Positions 7,530 through 14,587 are shown, counted from the stretch's first letter. The stretch: DNA of 14,640 nt from an uncultured Saprospirales bacterium (GCA_937926355.1 CALAZP010000017.1:1-14640); one strand, 5' to 3'. Translations and numbers: made by a program. Notes: generated by a model not told the origin, from the sequence alone.

Positions 7530-9641
7530 ATGAATAATGCAAAAGGAGTGAAGCTTCATGTGTCGGGAATGGATTGCGCTAATTGCGCCAACAGCATAAT
7601 TAAAGTGTTAGAGAAAAAAGGACTAAAAAAGGTTTTTGTAAATTTCCATACTGATGAAGTCTTTTATGAACCCAATGATTCCATTGCAACCGCTCAAGAA
7701 ATAAAACTTACCATCGAAAAATTAGGGTACAAAGTGGAAGATGAAGCACACCCTAAGGGTAATTTTCAATTTAAAATTATAATCAGTTCTTTATTTACGG
7801 CACCTTTAATAATGAACCATATATTGATGATAATTGGAAGTCCCATTCCGTTTTTGGAGATTGGGTGGGTTCAATTATTGTTGACTTTACCTCCTTTTAT
7901 TATAGGTTTTTTGTATTTCGGAAAAAGTGCTTTGGGTGCTGTCCTAAATGGATCTACAAATATGGATGTGCTCATATTTGTTGGATCTACTGCAGCATTT
8001 TTTTACAGTGTTATAGGTTTGATTCTAAACGAACCTTCTTATTTGTTTTTTGAAACTTCCTCTTCAATTATCACGCTAGTCTTATTGGGCAATTGGATTG
8101 AAAAAAGGGCAGTTAAAGGTACTACATCAGCTATTAAAACATTAAGTAATCTACAACCTACGACTGCTAATTGTCTATTGTCATCAGGTACTGTAATCCA
8201 AATAAATATTGAAGAACTAAAAATTGGTGATGTTTTAGTGGTCAATGAGGGTGATAAAGTTCCTTTGGATGGGATAATTACTCATGGAGTAGGAAGTTTT
8301 GACGAATCTCTCATTACAGGAGAAAGCATTCCAGTGGATAAAAACGAAGGAGAGACGATTGTAGGTGGTGCGACTTTGATTAGTGGAAATATAAAAATGA
8401 GGGTGACACATATTGGGAAAGACACTTTTTTAAATCAGATAATTGAATTAGTCAAAAGAGCACAAGAGGAGAAGCCCAATATTCAGAAAACAGCTGATAA
8501 AATTAGTTCAATTTTTGTTCCAACAGTTCTGATCATTGCCCTACTTACCTTTTTGGGCAATTATTGGCTATTCGATCAATCAATCAAAGATTCCATAATG
8601 AATAGTATTGCAGTTTTAGTTATTTCCTGTCCATGTGCGATGGGATTAGCTACACCTACCGCTGTAATGGTTGGCGTGAGTAGATTGGCTAAAAATGGAG
8701 TGTTGATAAAAGGTGGACTGACCATTGAATTATTTGCCAGTATAAAGAATATGGTATTTGATAAGACTGGTACCCTAACTACGGGGGATTTTGAAATAGA
8801 TTCAATTAAATATTTTGGTAAGGATAAAAATTATATAAACAGGCTAATTGTTGTCCTCGAGAGACATTCAAGTCATCCAATAGCAAAATTTTTGGTGAGA
8901 TATTTTGAGCAAATTTCTCCTGGACTTTTGGAATTGAATTTAAAGGTTAAAGAGAAAAGTGGATTAGGATTAATTGCTAATAATTCAGAGGAAATGGTAT
9001 TTAAAATTGGATCCAAGGAATTTGTAGGCATTACTGATAATGATTTCAAAGAATATACTATATTCTTGACTCAAAATGATGAATTACTTGCAGCTATCCA
9101 ATTAAAGGACCATCTAAAAGAGAATATTAATTCAACTATTAAAAAATTAAAAGACAAGGGGTTAAACCCTATAATTTTAAGTGGAGACCAAAAAGAAAAG
9201 GTGGAAAAAGTTAGTATTCTAACTGGAATTTCAACCTTTTATTATGGTAAGAAACCTGATGAAAAAGTAAATATTATCAAGACTTTATCAGAAAAAACTC
9301 CTACTGCTATGGTTGGTGATGGCATTAATGATGCTGCTGCAATTGCAGCAGCTACTATTGGCGTTTCTATGAGCGAGGCTTCTAATTCAGCAATCGATTC
9401 AGCTAAAATGGTTTTACTAAATGGTAATTTGGAAAGTTTGAACAAAGCTTTTGATATAAGTTGTGAAACACTTAAAACCATTAAACAAAACTTATTTTGG
9501 GCTTTTTCTTATAATTTGGTGGCCATTCCAATCGCGGCTCTTGGATATTTAAATCCTATGTGGGGTGCAGCATTTATGGCATTCTCAGATTTAATTGTTA
9601 TTGGAAATTCTGTTCGGTTAAAACACAAAAAAATTAAGTAA
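7530..9641 (+). CDS. copA: Copper-type heavy-metal-translocating P-type ATPase (CopA-like)
   Basis: A 703-residue P1B-type ATPase that should pump Cu(I) or a similar soft metal out of the cytoplasm using ATP. In order: one N-terminal heavy-metal-associated domain with GMDCANC (C16, C19); paired membrane helices (about 80-190); an actuator domain with TGES at 263-266; a membrane metal site CPC at C367-P-C369 in ISCPCAMGLATPTAV; the phosphorylation motif DKTGT with D411; HP at H449-P450 (SSHP); GDGIND at 596-601; and two last helices with YN (661-662) and a motif MAFSD (683-687). Cu(I) pumps usually have MxxSS at this last place; here the second Ser is Asp. Copper is the likeliest substrate, but that change leaves some doubt. 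The stop overlaps the gldC start by one base. No copper regulator or chaperone is nearby. Confidence 0.92.
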   Translation: MNNAKGVKLHVSGMDCANCANSIIKVLEKKGLKKVFVNFHTDEVFYEPNDSIATAQEIKLTIEKLGYKVEDEAHPKGNFQFKIIISSLFTAPLIMNHILMIIGSPIPFLEIGWVQLLLTLPPFIIGFLYFGKSALGAVLNGSTNMDVLIFVGSTAAFFYSVIGLILNEPSYLFFETSSSIITLVLLGNWIEKRAVKGTTSAIKTLSNLQPTTANCLLSSGTVIQINIEELKIGDVLVVNEGDKVPLDGIITHGVGSFDESLITGESIPVDKNEGETIVGGATLISGNIKMRVTHIGKDTFLNQIIELVKRAQEEKPNIQKTADKISSIFVPTVLIIALLTFLGNYWLFDQSIKDSIMNSIAVLVISCPCAMGLATPTAVMVGVSRLAKNGVLIKGGLTIELFASIKNMVFDKTGTLTTGDFEIDSIKYFGKDKNYINRLIVVLERHSSHPIAKFLVRYFEQISPGLLELNLKVKEKSGLGLIANNSEEMVFKIGSKEFVGITDNDFKEYTIFLTQNDELLAAIQLKDHLKENINSTIKKLKDKGLNPIILSGDQKEKVEKVSILTGISTFYYGKKPDEKVNIIKTLSEKTPTAMVGDGINDAAAIAAATIGVSMSEASNSAIDSAKMVLLNGNLESLNKAFDISCETLKTIKQNLFWAFSYNLVAIPIAALGYLNPMWGAAFMAFSDLIVIGNSVRLKHKKIK

Positions 9642-9997
9642 TGAAAGATGAAATTAGTAGAAATTCAGAAATTAAAATTAATGTTGGACTTACAGATTCC
9701 AATATCCCATTAAAGATTGAATGGGAATCTGATGATACGCCTAACCCTAATCAAGGTAAACATCAGGCAAAGGCAATGTTACTTTCAGTATTTGATCAAA
9801 ATACCTTGGAGACTTTAAAAATTGACCTGTGGACGAAGGATATGCAGATTATGGAAATGGATAGATTTATTTATCAAACTATGAGATCGATGGCTGACAC
9901 TTATCTTAAAGCTACAAGTAACACTCAATTAGCTAACGATATGCAAAAATTTACGGTTTACTTTGGGGAAAAAACTGGTATAATACCAAATAACTAA
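9641..9997 (+). CDS. gldC: Gliding motility protein GldC
   Basis: A 118-residue protein with no signal peptide, matching GldC of gliding Bacteroidota. Shared features are the opening strand SEIKINVGLTDSNIPLKIEW, a run of acidic and amide residues, KAMLLSVFDQNTLETLKIDLWTKDM split over about residues 44-68 (the signature region), MDRFIYQTMRSMADTY (about 73-88), and a C-terminal MQKFTVYFGEKTGI. In Flavobacterium johnsoniae GldC is a cytoplasmic accessory protein that aids gliding rather than being strictly required. Its ATG overlaps the last base of the ATPase stop (TAATG), so translation is probably coupled. In other genomes gldC often sits beside gldB, which is not seen here. The end of the gene abuts the T-run of the convergent ffs gene. 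Confidence 0.9.
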   Translation: MKDEISRNSEIKINVGLTDSNIPLKIEWESDDTPNPNQGKHQAKAMLLSVFDQNTLETLKIDLWTKDMQIMEMDRFIYQTMRSMADTYLKATSNTQLANDMQKFTVYFGEKTGIIPNN

Positions 9998-10010
9998 AAA
10001 AAACACGGGC
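9996..10010 (-). terminator. T-run ending the SRP RNA gene
   Basis: On the minus strand the closing stem of the SRP RNA (CGCCCG) is followed by TG and then eight T residues, so the RNA's own terminal helix plus this T-run could act as an intrinsic terminator. The T-run overlaps the gldC stop codon on the opposite strand. Confidence 0.5.
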
Positions 10011-10096
10011 GAACACATCACACCGCTACAACTTCCTACCCTTGCTTCGTTTCCGACCTGGGGGGATTCAGAAGGAGCTGGTCGTGTGCCGCCCGC
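10004..10096 (-). ncRNA. ffs: Signal recognition particle RNA (small bacterial type)
   Basis: The minus strand holds the conserved SRP RNA core: CAGGTCGGAAACGAAGCAAG (complement of 10041-10060), with the GGAA tetraloop and the A-rich asymmetric loop bound by Ffh. The ends pair (GGGCG with CGCCC, then CACAC with GTGTG), giving a single long hairpin of about 93 bases, as in E. coli 4.5S-type RNA. It lacks the Alu domain. With Ffh and FtsY it targets membrane proteins to the Sec translocon. The 5' end is set by a -7 element ending at 10101 and the 3' end by a T-run; both are good to a few bases only. Confidence 0.93.
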
Positions 10097-10100
10097 TGCG

Positions 10101-10108
10101 CAAATTTA
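10101..10108 (-). promoter_or_regulatory. Bacteroidota -7 element for ffs
   Basis: The minus strand reads TAAATTTG, an exact match to TAnnTTTG. It ends about five bases before the predicted RNA 5' end, the spacing expected of a -7 box, which supports the assigned strand and start. No clear -33 TTG is seen. Confidence 0.6.
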
Positions 10109-10128
10109 AAAGAAAAATAAATTAATCA

Positions 10129-10136
10129 TACTTTTA
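10129..10136 (+). promoter_or_regulatory. Weak candidate -7 element for the transaldolase gene
   Basis: TACTTTTA matches TAnnTTTG at all positions but the last, 20 bases before the ATG at 10157. The region is AT-rich, so a chance match is quite likely. Confidence 0.3.
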
Positions 10137-10156
10137 ATCAATTAATATCTTAATCC

Positions 10157-10813
10157 ATGAAATTTTTTATTGATACAGCCAACCTCAATCAAATAAAAGA
10201 AGCGAATGATTTAGGGATTTTAGATGGCGTTACCACGAATCCCTCCTTAATGGCCAAAGAGGGTATTACAGGAATAGACAATATTAGGAAACATTACAAA
10301 AGCATTAGTGATATCGTATATGGGCCTGTTAGTGCTGAAGTTATAGCTACAGATTATGAAGGAATGATTAAGGAGGGAATGGAACTTGCAGAAATAGCAG
10401 ATAATATCGTGGTTAAAATTCCTATGACTAAGGATGGAATTAAGGCTATAAGCTATCTTAATTCTCAAGAAATTCAAACCAACTGCACATTGGTTTTCTC
10501 AGCTGGTCAAGCAATATTAGCAGCTAAAGCTGGTGCAACCTATCTTTCTCCTTTTATTGGAAGAGTAGACGATATCAATTGGGATGGAATTGGTTTGATC
10601 GCTCAGATTGCTGAAATTTATGCCATTCAAGATTTCGATACTTTGATTTTAGCAGCCTCCATCCGGAATGCCAAACATATTGTGGATGCTTCCCTAGCCG
10701 GTGCTGATGTAGTGACTTGTCCTTTAGATTCAATTTTAGGTTTATTGAACCACCCTTTAACAGATATTGGACTTGAGAAGTTTTTAGATGATCATAGGAA
10801 AGCCAATAGTTAA
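10157..10813 (+). CDS. tal: Transaldolase of the small TalC/FSA-like type
   Basis: A 218-residue protein, the usual length of the small transaldolase/fructose-6-phosphate aldolase subfamily: a cytoplasmic TIM barrel, usually decameric. It opens with MKFFIDTANL and has DGVTTNPSLMAKEG (23-36), the Schiff-base lysine K87 in NIVVKIPMTKDG, NCTLVFSAGQAILAAKAGA (109-127) and SPFIGRVDD (131-139). In E. coli FSA the residues at two active-site positions are Gln (FAQVMA) and Tyr (APYVNR); here the aligned residues are E61 (SAEVIA) and F133 (SPFIGR), as in true transaldolases. It therefore most likely transfers dihydroxyacetone units in the non-oxidative pentose phosphate pathway. Automatic annotation may call it FSA. 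It converges on the nucleoside phosphorylase gene with three bases between stops. Confidence 0.93.
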   Translation: MKFFIDTANLNQIKEANDLGILDGVTTNPSLMAKEGITGIDNIRKHYKSISDIVYGPVSAEVIATDYEGMIKEGMELAEIADNIVVKIPMTKDGIKAISYLNSQEIQTNCTLVFSAGQAILAAKAGATYLSPFIGRVDDINWDGIGLIAQIAEIYAIQDFDTLILAASIRNAKHIVDASLAGADVVTCPLDSILGLLNHPLTDIGLEKFLDDHRKANS

Positions 10814-10816
10814 TAC

Positions 10817-11701
10817 CTATTCAGCTACCATTAAGGCTAATACTTTTTTGATTAAATTTTCAATGGTTTGGGAAGGGTTACTGCTGAAATTACCTTCCCA
10901 CCTATTAGCTAAAATGGCATTAAATGAAATGGCATGGTGTCCAAGATAGTTAGCAAGTCCATATATACCAGCCGTTTCCATTTCAATATTAGTCAAATTT
11001 AAACCCCGAAAATTAAATTGAGTCATTTTTTGGATGGTCTCTTTTGAAAACTTTGTTTTTCCATTTAAAATTCTTCCTTGTGGGGCATAGAAACCTGGTG
11101 CGGTTAGTGTAATCCCTTTTTTAAAATTATCATTCTTTAATTGTCGTATTAATTTATCGCTACTACTTACCATATATGGCTCTGTGGGTAGGACAATTTG
11201 TTCACCACTTAAGTACGCCAATAAATTATTTCTTAAATCTTGCTCCCTATCAGAATATTGATAATTGTAAAAGTGCATTAATCCATCTAGACCCAACGCA
11301 TCAATAGATACCAGAAAATCATCAATATTTGCAGAAGAATGAATACTTCCAGATGTTCCAATCCTTACAATAGAAAGAACTTTTCTTATTGTTTTATAAA
11401 CTCGATTATCTAAGTCGATATTTACTAATGCATCTAATTCATTTAGCACAATATCAATATTATCTGTACCAATTCCTGTAGATATCACAGATAATCTCTT
11501 CTTGCCTATGTACCCAGTATGTGTTTCGAATTCTCTGTTTTTTATTTGAATTTCAACACAGTCAAAATGTTTACTAACCATTTTTACTCGATCGGGATCT
11601 CCAACAGTTATGATAAGTTCAGCAAGATCATCAGGATGTAATCCTAAATGATATACCCTTTGATTGGTAAGAATAAGTTCAGAAGGAGCTAATTGATGCA
11701 T
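10817..11701 (-). CDS. Nucleoside phosphorylase (uridine phosphorylase-like, PNP/UDP superfamily)
   Basis: A protein of 294 residues from the ATG at 11701, or 301 from an in-frame GTG at 11722. It belongs to the PNP/UDP phosphorylase superfamily, which splits nucleosides with phosphate to a base and ribose 1-phosphate. Numbered from the GTG: the phosphate-binding motif VGDPDRV (40-46), STGIGTDN (81-88), RIGTSGS (120-126) and the ribose-binding NIEMETAGIYGLA (245-257, E247-M248-E249). No signal peptide is seen, so it acts in the cytoplasm in salvage. The ATG is preferred because it sits just before APSELILTNQRVYHL, where related proteins begin; the GTG would overlap the upstream lipoprotein stop by 8 bases. 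Which nucleoside it prefers cannot be read here. It is probably co-transcribed with the lipoprotein. Confidence 0.9.
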   Translation of the reverse strand: MHQLAPSELILTNQRVYHLGLHPDDLAELIITVGDPDRVKMVSKHFDCVEIQIKNREFETHTGYIGKKRLSVISTGIGTDNIDIVLNELDALVNIDLDNRVYKTIRKVLSIVRIGTSGSIHSSANIDDFLVSIDALGLDGLMHFYNYQYSDREQDLRNNLLAYLSGEQIVLPTEPYMVSSSDKLIRQLKNDNFKKGITLTAPGFYAPQGRILNGKTKFSKETIQKMTQFNFRGLNLTNIEMETAGIYGLANYLGHHAISFNAILANRWEGNFSSNPSQTIENLIKKVLALMVAE

Positions 11702-11714
11702 AATATTTAATTCT

Positions 11715-12215
11715 TTAGTCACAAAGAACAGTTATTACATCTGTTTTCTCGGTATTACTCCAATTACCTGCCCGATCTCTCATTTGTATAAAGAATGAAA
11801 AAGTATCCGTAGGAAATTCTTCACTTTTTGTGCAAGGAGTGGCTCCATTGGGAAAAGTACAACAGATTTGAAGTTTATTTGGAATTTTAACGGTTATTGT
11901 TCCAGATATTCCGTTACCGACTCCTTGAGATGAGATTTGTGGTAAGCGATAGGGTAGTTTGGTGCCGTCTCTGCTATCCCACAAAAAAATATCAATGCTA
12001 TCATTTGGAAAACTTATATCTCCATCGCCATCTGTGAAAGAGAATTGTATTTTTAAGGTATCTGGTTCTGCATTTGCATTGCCCTGCGCAATCACTTTTT
12101 TATTCAAACCTTCATAGGTAATTATTGGTTCATTAGGATAATTTGGGGGTTTGGCGCATCCAAATATTACCAAATAAATCAAATTGAATTGCAAGAATTT
12201 ACTTTTGAAAATCAT
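11715..12215 (-). CDS. Predicted lipoprotein of unknown function
   Basis: A protein of 166 residues from the ATG at 12215; a TTG at 12221 would add two. It has a basic start, a hydrophobic core and a good lipobox YLVIFGC followed by AKPPNYPNEP. The mature part is a beta-rich domain with FSFTDGDGDISFPNDS, an Asp-rich loop that may bind calcium, and ends in FFIQMRDRAGNWSNTEKT. Four more cysteines are present, including an adjacent pair (QICCTF) and one two residues before the end. The style is typical of Bacteroidota surface or periplasmic lipoproteins, but I recognise no named function. Only 13 bases separate it from the ATG of the nucleoside phosphorylase, suggesting one transcript. A functional link between the two is not obvious. 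Confidence 0.82.
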   Translation of the reverse strand: MIFKSKFLQFNLIYLVIFGCAKPPNYPNEPIITYEGLNKKVIAQGNANAEPDTLKIQFSFTDGDGDISFPNDSIDIFLWDSRDGTKLPYRLPQISSQGVGNGISGTITVKIPNKLQICCTFPNGATPCTKSEEFPTDTFSFFIQMRDRAGNWSNTEKTDVITVLCD

Positions 12216-12232
12216 GGCCAAAGGTTTATTTG

Positions 12233-12240
12233 TAAATTTA
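12233..12240. promoter_or_regulatory. Palindromic candidate -7 element between divergent genes
   Basis: TAAATTTA is its own reverse complement and matches TAnnTTTG in seven of eight positions on both strands. It lies 21 bases before the plus-strand ATG at 12262 and 17 bases before the minus-strand ATG at 12215, in a 46-base gap that must hold both promoters. Confidence 0.3.
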
Positions 12241-12261
12241 ACAGTTAAGGAATAATCTAGG

Positions 12262-13263
12262 ATGAATCAATCTGAATTAAGAAATAGATTAGTTAAAAGA
12301 TTAACAAATTTTGATGAGAATCAATTTGAAGAAATCGCATTTGAAATTTTTAATTACCAAAAAAAATACAATTTATTATATCATCAATTCCTACAATTAA
12401 TAGATAAAGAACATATTAATCCCAATAGTTTAGATGAAATACCTTTTTTACCAATAGAATTTTTTAAGTCACACGTGGTAAAAACAGGGGAGTGGAACCA
12501 TCAGACCTACTTTTCAAGTAGTGGAACTACTCAATCTAATACTAGCAAGCATTTTATTCGGGATTTGGAAGGTTATAGTACAAACGCTCAAAAGGGATTC
12601 GAGTATTTTTATGGCCCGATAGAAGATTATTTGATTTTAGCATTATTGCCTTCCTATTTAGAACAGACAGGATCTTCTTTAATTTATATGATTGATACTT
12701 TTATCGGAAAAAGTAAATTTCCCAAAAGTGGTTTTTTCTTGAGGGACTATGAATTAATTGTCCAAGAAATAATAAATCATTTGGAGTGGGGAAAAGAGAA
12801 AGTATTACTTTTTGGAGTTAGTTTCGCCTTATTAGATTTTGTTGAAAAAGTTGAAACGAAATTTGGAGATCAACTTATAGTCATGGAAACAGGTGGGATG
12901 AAGGGAAGGAGAAAGGAATTAACCCGGTCTGATTTGCACAATAGGTTAAAAAATGGTTTTGGCGTGTCTAGAATACATTCTGAATATGGAATGACTGAAC
13001 TATTGAGCCAAGCTTATTCAAAAGAAGCGGGAAAGTTTGAATGTACCCCATTTATGAAGATTTTGATAAGGGATTTGACCAATCCCTTCGGCTATGTAAA
13101 GAACGGAACAAATGGTGGAATTAATATTATCGATCTCCTAAATTTAGATACAATTGCATTTATTGCCACGGAAGATTTAGGTGCGCAAGGAATAGGGGGG
13201 CAATTTGAAGTTAAAGGTAGAATAGACTTTTCAGATATTCGGGGATGTAATTTGTTGGTTTAG
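12262..13263 (+). CDS. LuxE/PaaK-like acyl-activating protein (acyl-protein synthetase family)
   Basis: A 333-residue protein of the LuxE acyl-protein synthetase group within the ANL adenylating superfamily. The nucleotide-binding motif is FSSSGTTQSNTSKH (84-97). Further motifs are METGGMKGRRKEL (208-220), HSEYGMTELLSQAY (239-252), the ADP/AMP-ribose contact ATEDLG (302-307) and the hinge-like KGRID (318-322). The protein stops just after that with SDIRGCNLLV, so it lacks the mobile C-terminal domain of full ANL enzymes; LuxE-type proteins are also short. It probably activates a carboxylic acid as an acyl-adenylate and passes it to a thiol; the adjacent conserved Cys (C329) near the end could take part, which is inference. 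The substrate is unknown. There is no luciferase or LuxC/D reductase set nearby. Its stop overlaps the stop of the convergent ThiF-rhodanese gene by four bases. Confidence 0.85.
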   Translation: MNQSELRNRLVKRLTNFDENQFEEIAFEIFNYQKKYNLLYHQFLQLIDKEHINPNSLDEIPFLPIEFFKSHVVKTGEWNHQTYFSSSGTTQSNTSKHFIRDLEGYSTNAQKGFEYFYGPIEDYLILALLPSYLEQTGSSLIYMIDTFIGKSKFPKSGFFLRDYELIVQEIINHLEWGKEKVLLFGVSFALLDFVEKVETKFGDQLIVMETGGMKGRRKELTRSDLHNRLKNGFGVSRIHSEYGMTELLSQAYSKEAGKFECTPFMKILIRDLTNPFGYVKNGTNGGINIIDLLNLDTIAFIATEDLGAQGIGGQFEVKGRIDFSDIRGCNLLV

Positions 13264-14405
13264 TATTTAGTTATTGACGGATCAATATTATCAGCCCAAG
13301 CTAAAATACCACCCTCCAAATTCAGGTACTCGTACTCTTGCTCATTTGCATTTAACAGCCTGATAGCTTCTGCACTTCTTCTTCCGCTTCTGCAATAGAA
13401 AATCACCTTGGAATGATTTAAAATTTCCTCTTTCCTGTTAGGGATATCACCTAGAGGAATTAATTGCCCCCCAATATTCGCAATATCTTTTTCATAAGCT
13501 TCTCTCACATCAATTAATATAGTCTGTGGATTATCTTCTAAAAGTTTTTTGAGATCTGCTGGGCTTATAGATTTGATTTGTTTTTCCATATTTTTATCAG
13601 TGTTACAAAAGTTTTCGTAATCTATTAATTCTTTGATTTTTATGCAGCTATTTCTGATTTTAAACTTATGAAAAGTGCTTGATAAAAAATCAAAAATTAA
13701 TAATTGACCAGATAGAGTCGTGCCAATCCCGGAGGCAATTTTCACTACTTCGGCCGCCTGAAGATTTCCTATAATTCCAGGTAGAATACCGAGAACTCCT
13801 CCTTCCGCGCAATTGGGGACCACATGGGGTGGAGGTGGTTCGGGAAATAAATCTCTGTAATTAGGTCCATATTGCCCATTTTCCTCTAAATAATTAAAAA
13901 CTGAAACTTGCCCCTCATATCTAAATACAGAACCATATACTAATGGTTTTTTCATAATCACACAGGCATCATTAACTAGATACCTAGTAGGAAAATTATC
14001 AGATCCATCTGCAACGATGTCATAATTTTCGAAAATGGAAAAAATATTGTTGCGATCTAATAAAACAGGATAACAATTAACTCGAATTTCTGGATTTAAA
14101 TTTCTAATCTTTTTAGCTGCCGTTTCTGCTTTCAAAAATCCCTCATCTTTTGTTTCATATATAACCTGTCTTTGCAAATTGGAAATTTCAATTTGATCAA
14201 AATCTATGATTCCAATGGTTCCTACTCCAGCAGCAGCTAAATATTGTAATAGTGGTATGCCTAATCCACCAGCACCTATAATTAAAACGCTCGTGTTTTT
14301 AAGTTTGCATTGACCTTCAATTCCAAAATCAGGAAGGGATAAATGCCTTGAATATCTTACTAATTCATTAGTGCTCAATTCATTGTCCATCAGTTTATTT
14401 TTCAT
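13260..14405 (-). CDS. ThiF/MoeB-type adenylyltransferase fused to a rhodanese domain (MOCS3/Uba4-like)
   Basis: A 381-residue fusion. The N-terminal E1-like domain (about 12-250) has RYSRHLSLPDFG, the ATP-binding GAGGLG (44-49), IIDFDQIEISNLQRQ (66-80), DGSDNFPTRYLVND (133-146) and the candidate catalytic C199 in VPNCAEGGVLG. The C-terminal rhodanese domain (about 277-380) has LIDVREAYE and active-site C338 in FYCRSGRRS. Such proteins adenylate the C-terminal Gly-Gly of a ubiquitin-like sulfur carrier and then pass sulfur to it for molybdopterin, thiamine or tRNA thiolation; which carrier applies here is unknown, as none is encoded nearby. The zinc-binding CxxC pairs of MoeB/MOCS3 are missing: the first site reads NYRDLFPEP. 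A later start at M6 (14390) is possible. Confidence 0.92.
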   Translation of the reverse strand: MKNKLMDNELSTNELVRYSRHLSLPDFGIEGQCKLKNTSVLIIGAGGLGIPLLQYLAAAGVGTIGIIDFDQIEISNLQRQVIYETKDEGFLKAETAAKKIRNLNPEIRVNCYPVLLDRNNIFSIFENYDIVADGSDNFPTRYLVNDACVIMKKPLVYGSVFRYEGQVSVFNYLEENGQYGPNYRDLFPEPPPPHVVPNCAEGGVLGILPGIIGNLQAAEVVKIASGIGTTLSGQLLIFDFLSSTFHKFKIRNSCIKIKELIDYENFCNTDKNMEKQIKSISPADLKKLLEDNPQTILIDVREAYEKDIANIGGQLIPLGDIPNRKEEILNHSKVIFYCRSGRRSAEAIRLLNANEQEYEYLNLEGGILAWADNIDPSITKY

Positions 14406-14423
14406 AATTTGAGTCCATTGTAG

Positions 14424-14441
14424 GGCTAGGGTTCACTAGCC
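14424..14441. repeat. Short perfect inverted repeat upstream of the ThiF-rhodanese gene
   Basis: GGCTAG and CTAGCC flank a six-base centre. The repeat ends 18 bases upstream of the minus-strand start at 14405, so it could be a leader hairpin or an operator. A repeat this short may also be chance. Confidence 0.4.
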
Positions 14442-14565
14442 TCTCTTGGGAATTTTGGTTTCTAGGTAACAGATTGATCAAATTATAATTGGTGATTTGA
14501 AAGCTAATTATTTAATTAAGTAATAAAAAAAATAAAAATAAGGATTTCCCTAAAAGGGAATTTTT

Positions 14566-14573
14566 TATATTTG
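14566..14573 (+). promoter_or_regulatory. Bacteroidota -7 element for tRNA-His
   Basis: TATATTTG is an exact TAnnTTTG match, 14 bases before the tRNA 5' end. Just upstream, TTCCCT and AGGGAA (about 14546-14560) form a small hairpin followed by TTTTTT, so a terminator-like element abuts or overlaps the promoter. Confidence 0.55.
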
Positions 14574-14587
14574 CTCCGCTTAATTAT

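Noticed and set aside
7865..9481. Three open frames of 62-79 codons within the ATPase gene, on both strands
   Set aside because: All lie inside the ATPase reading frame, which has every family motif in order without a frameshift.
2629..9641. ppk1 and the P-type ATPase have exactly the same length (703 residues)
   Set aside because: Their sequences and folds are unrelated; the equal length is coincidence.
10004..10096. Structured plus-strand RNA or riboswitch in front of the transaldolase gene
   Set aside because: The conserved SRP core reads correctly only on the minus strand, with a -7 box on one side and a T-run on the other.
10247..10477. 76-codon minus-strand open frame
   Set aside because: Antisense to the transaldolase gene and without a recognisable product.
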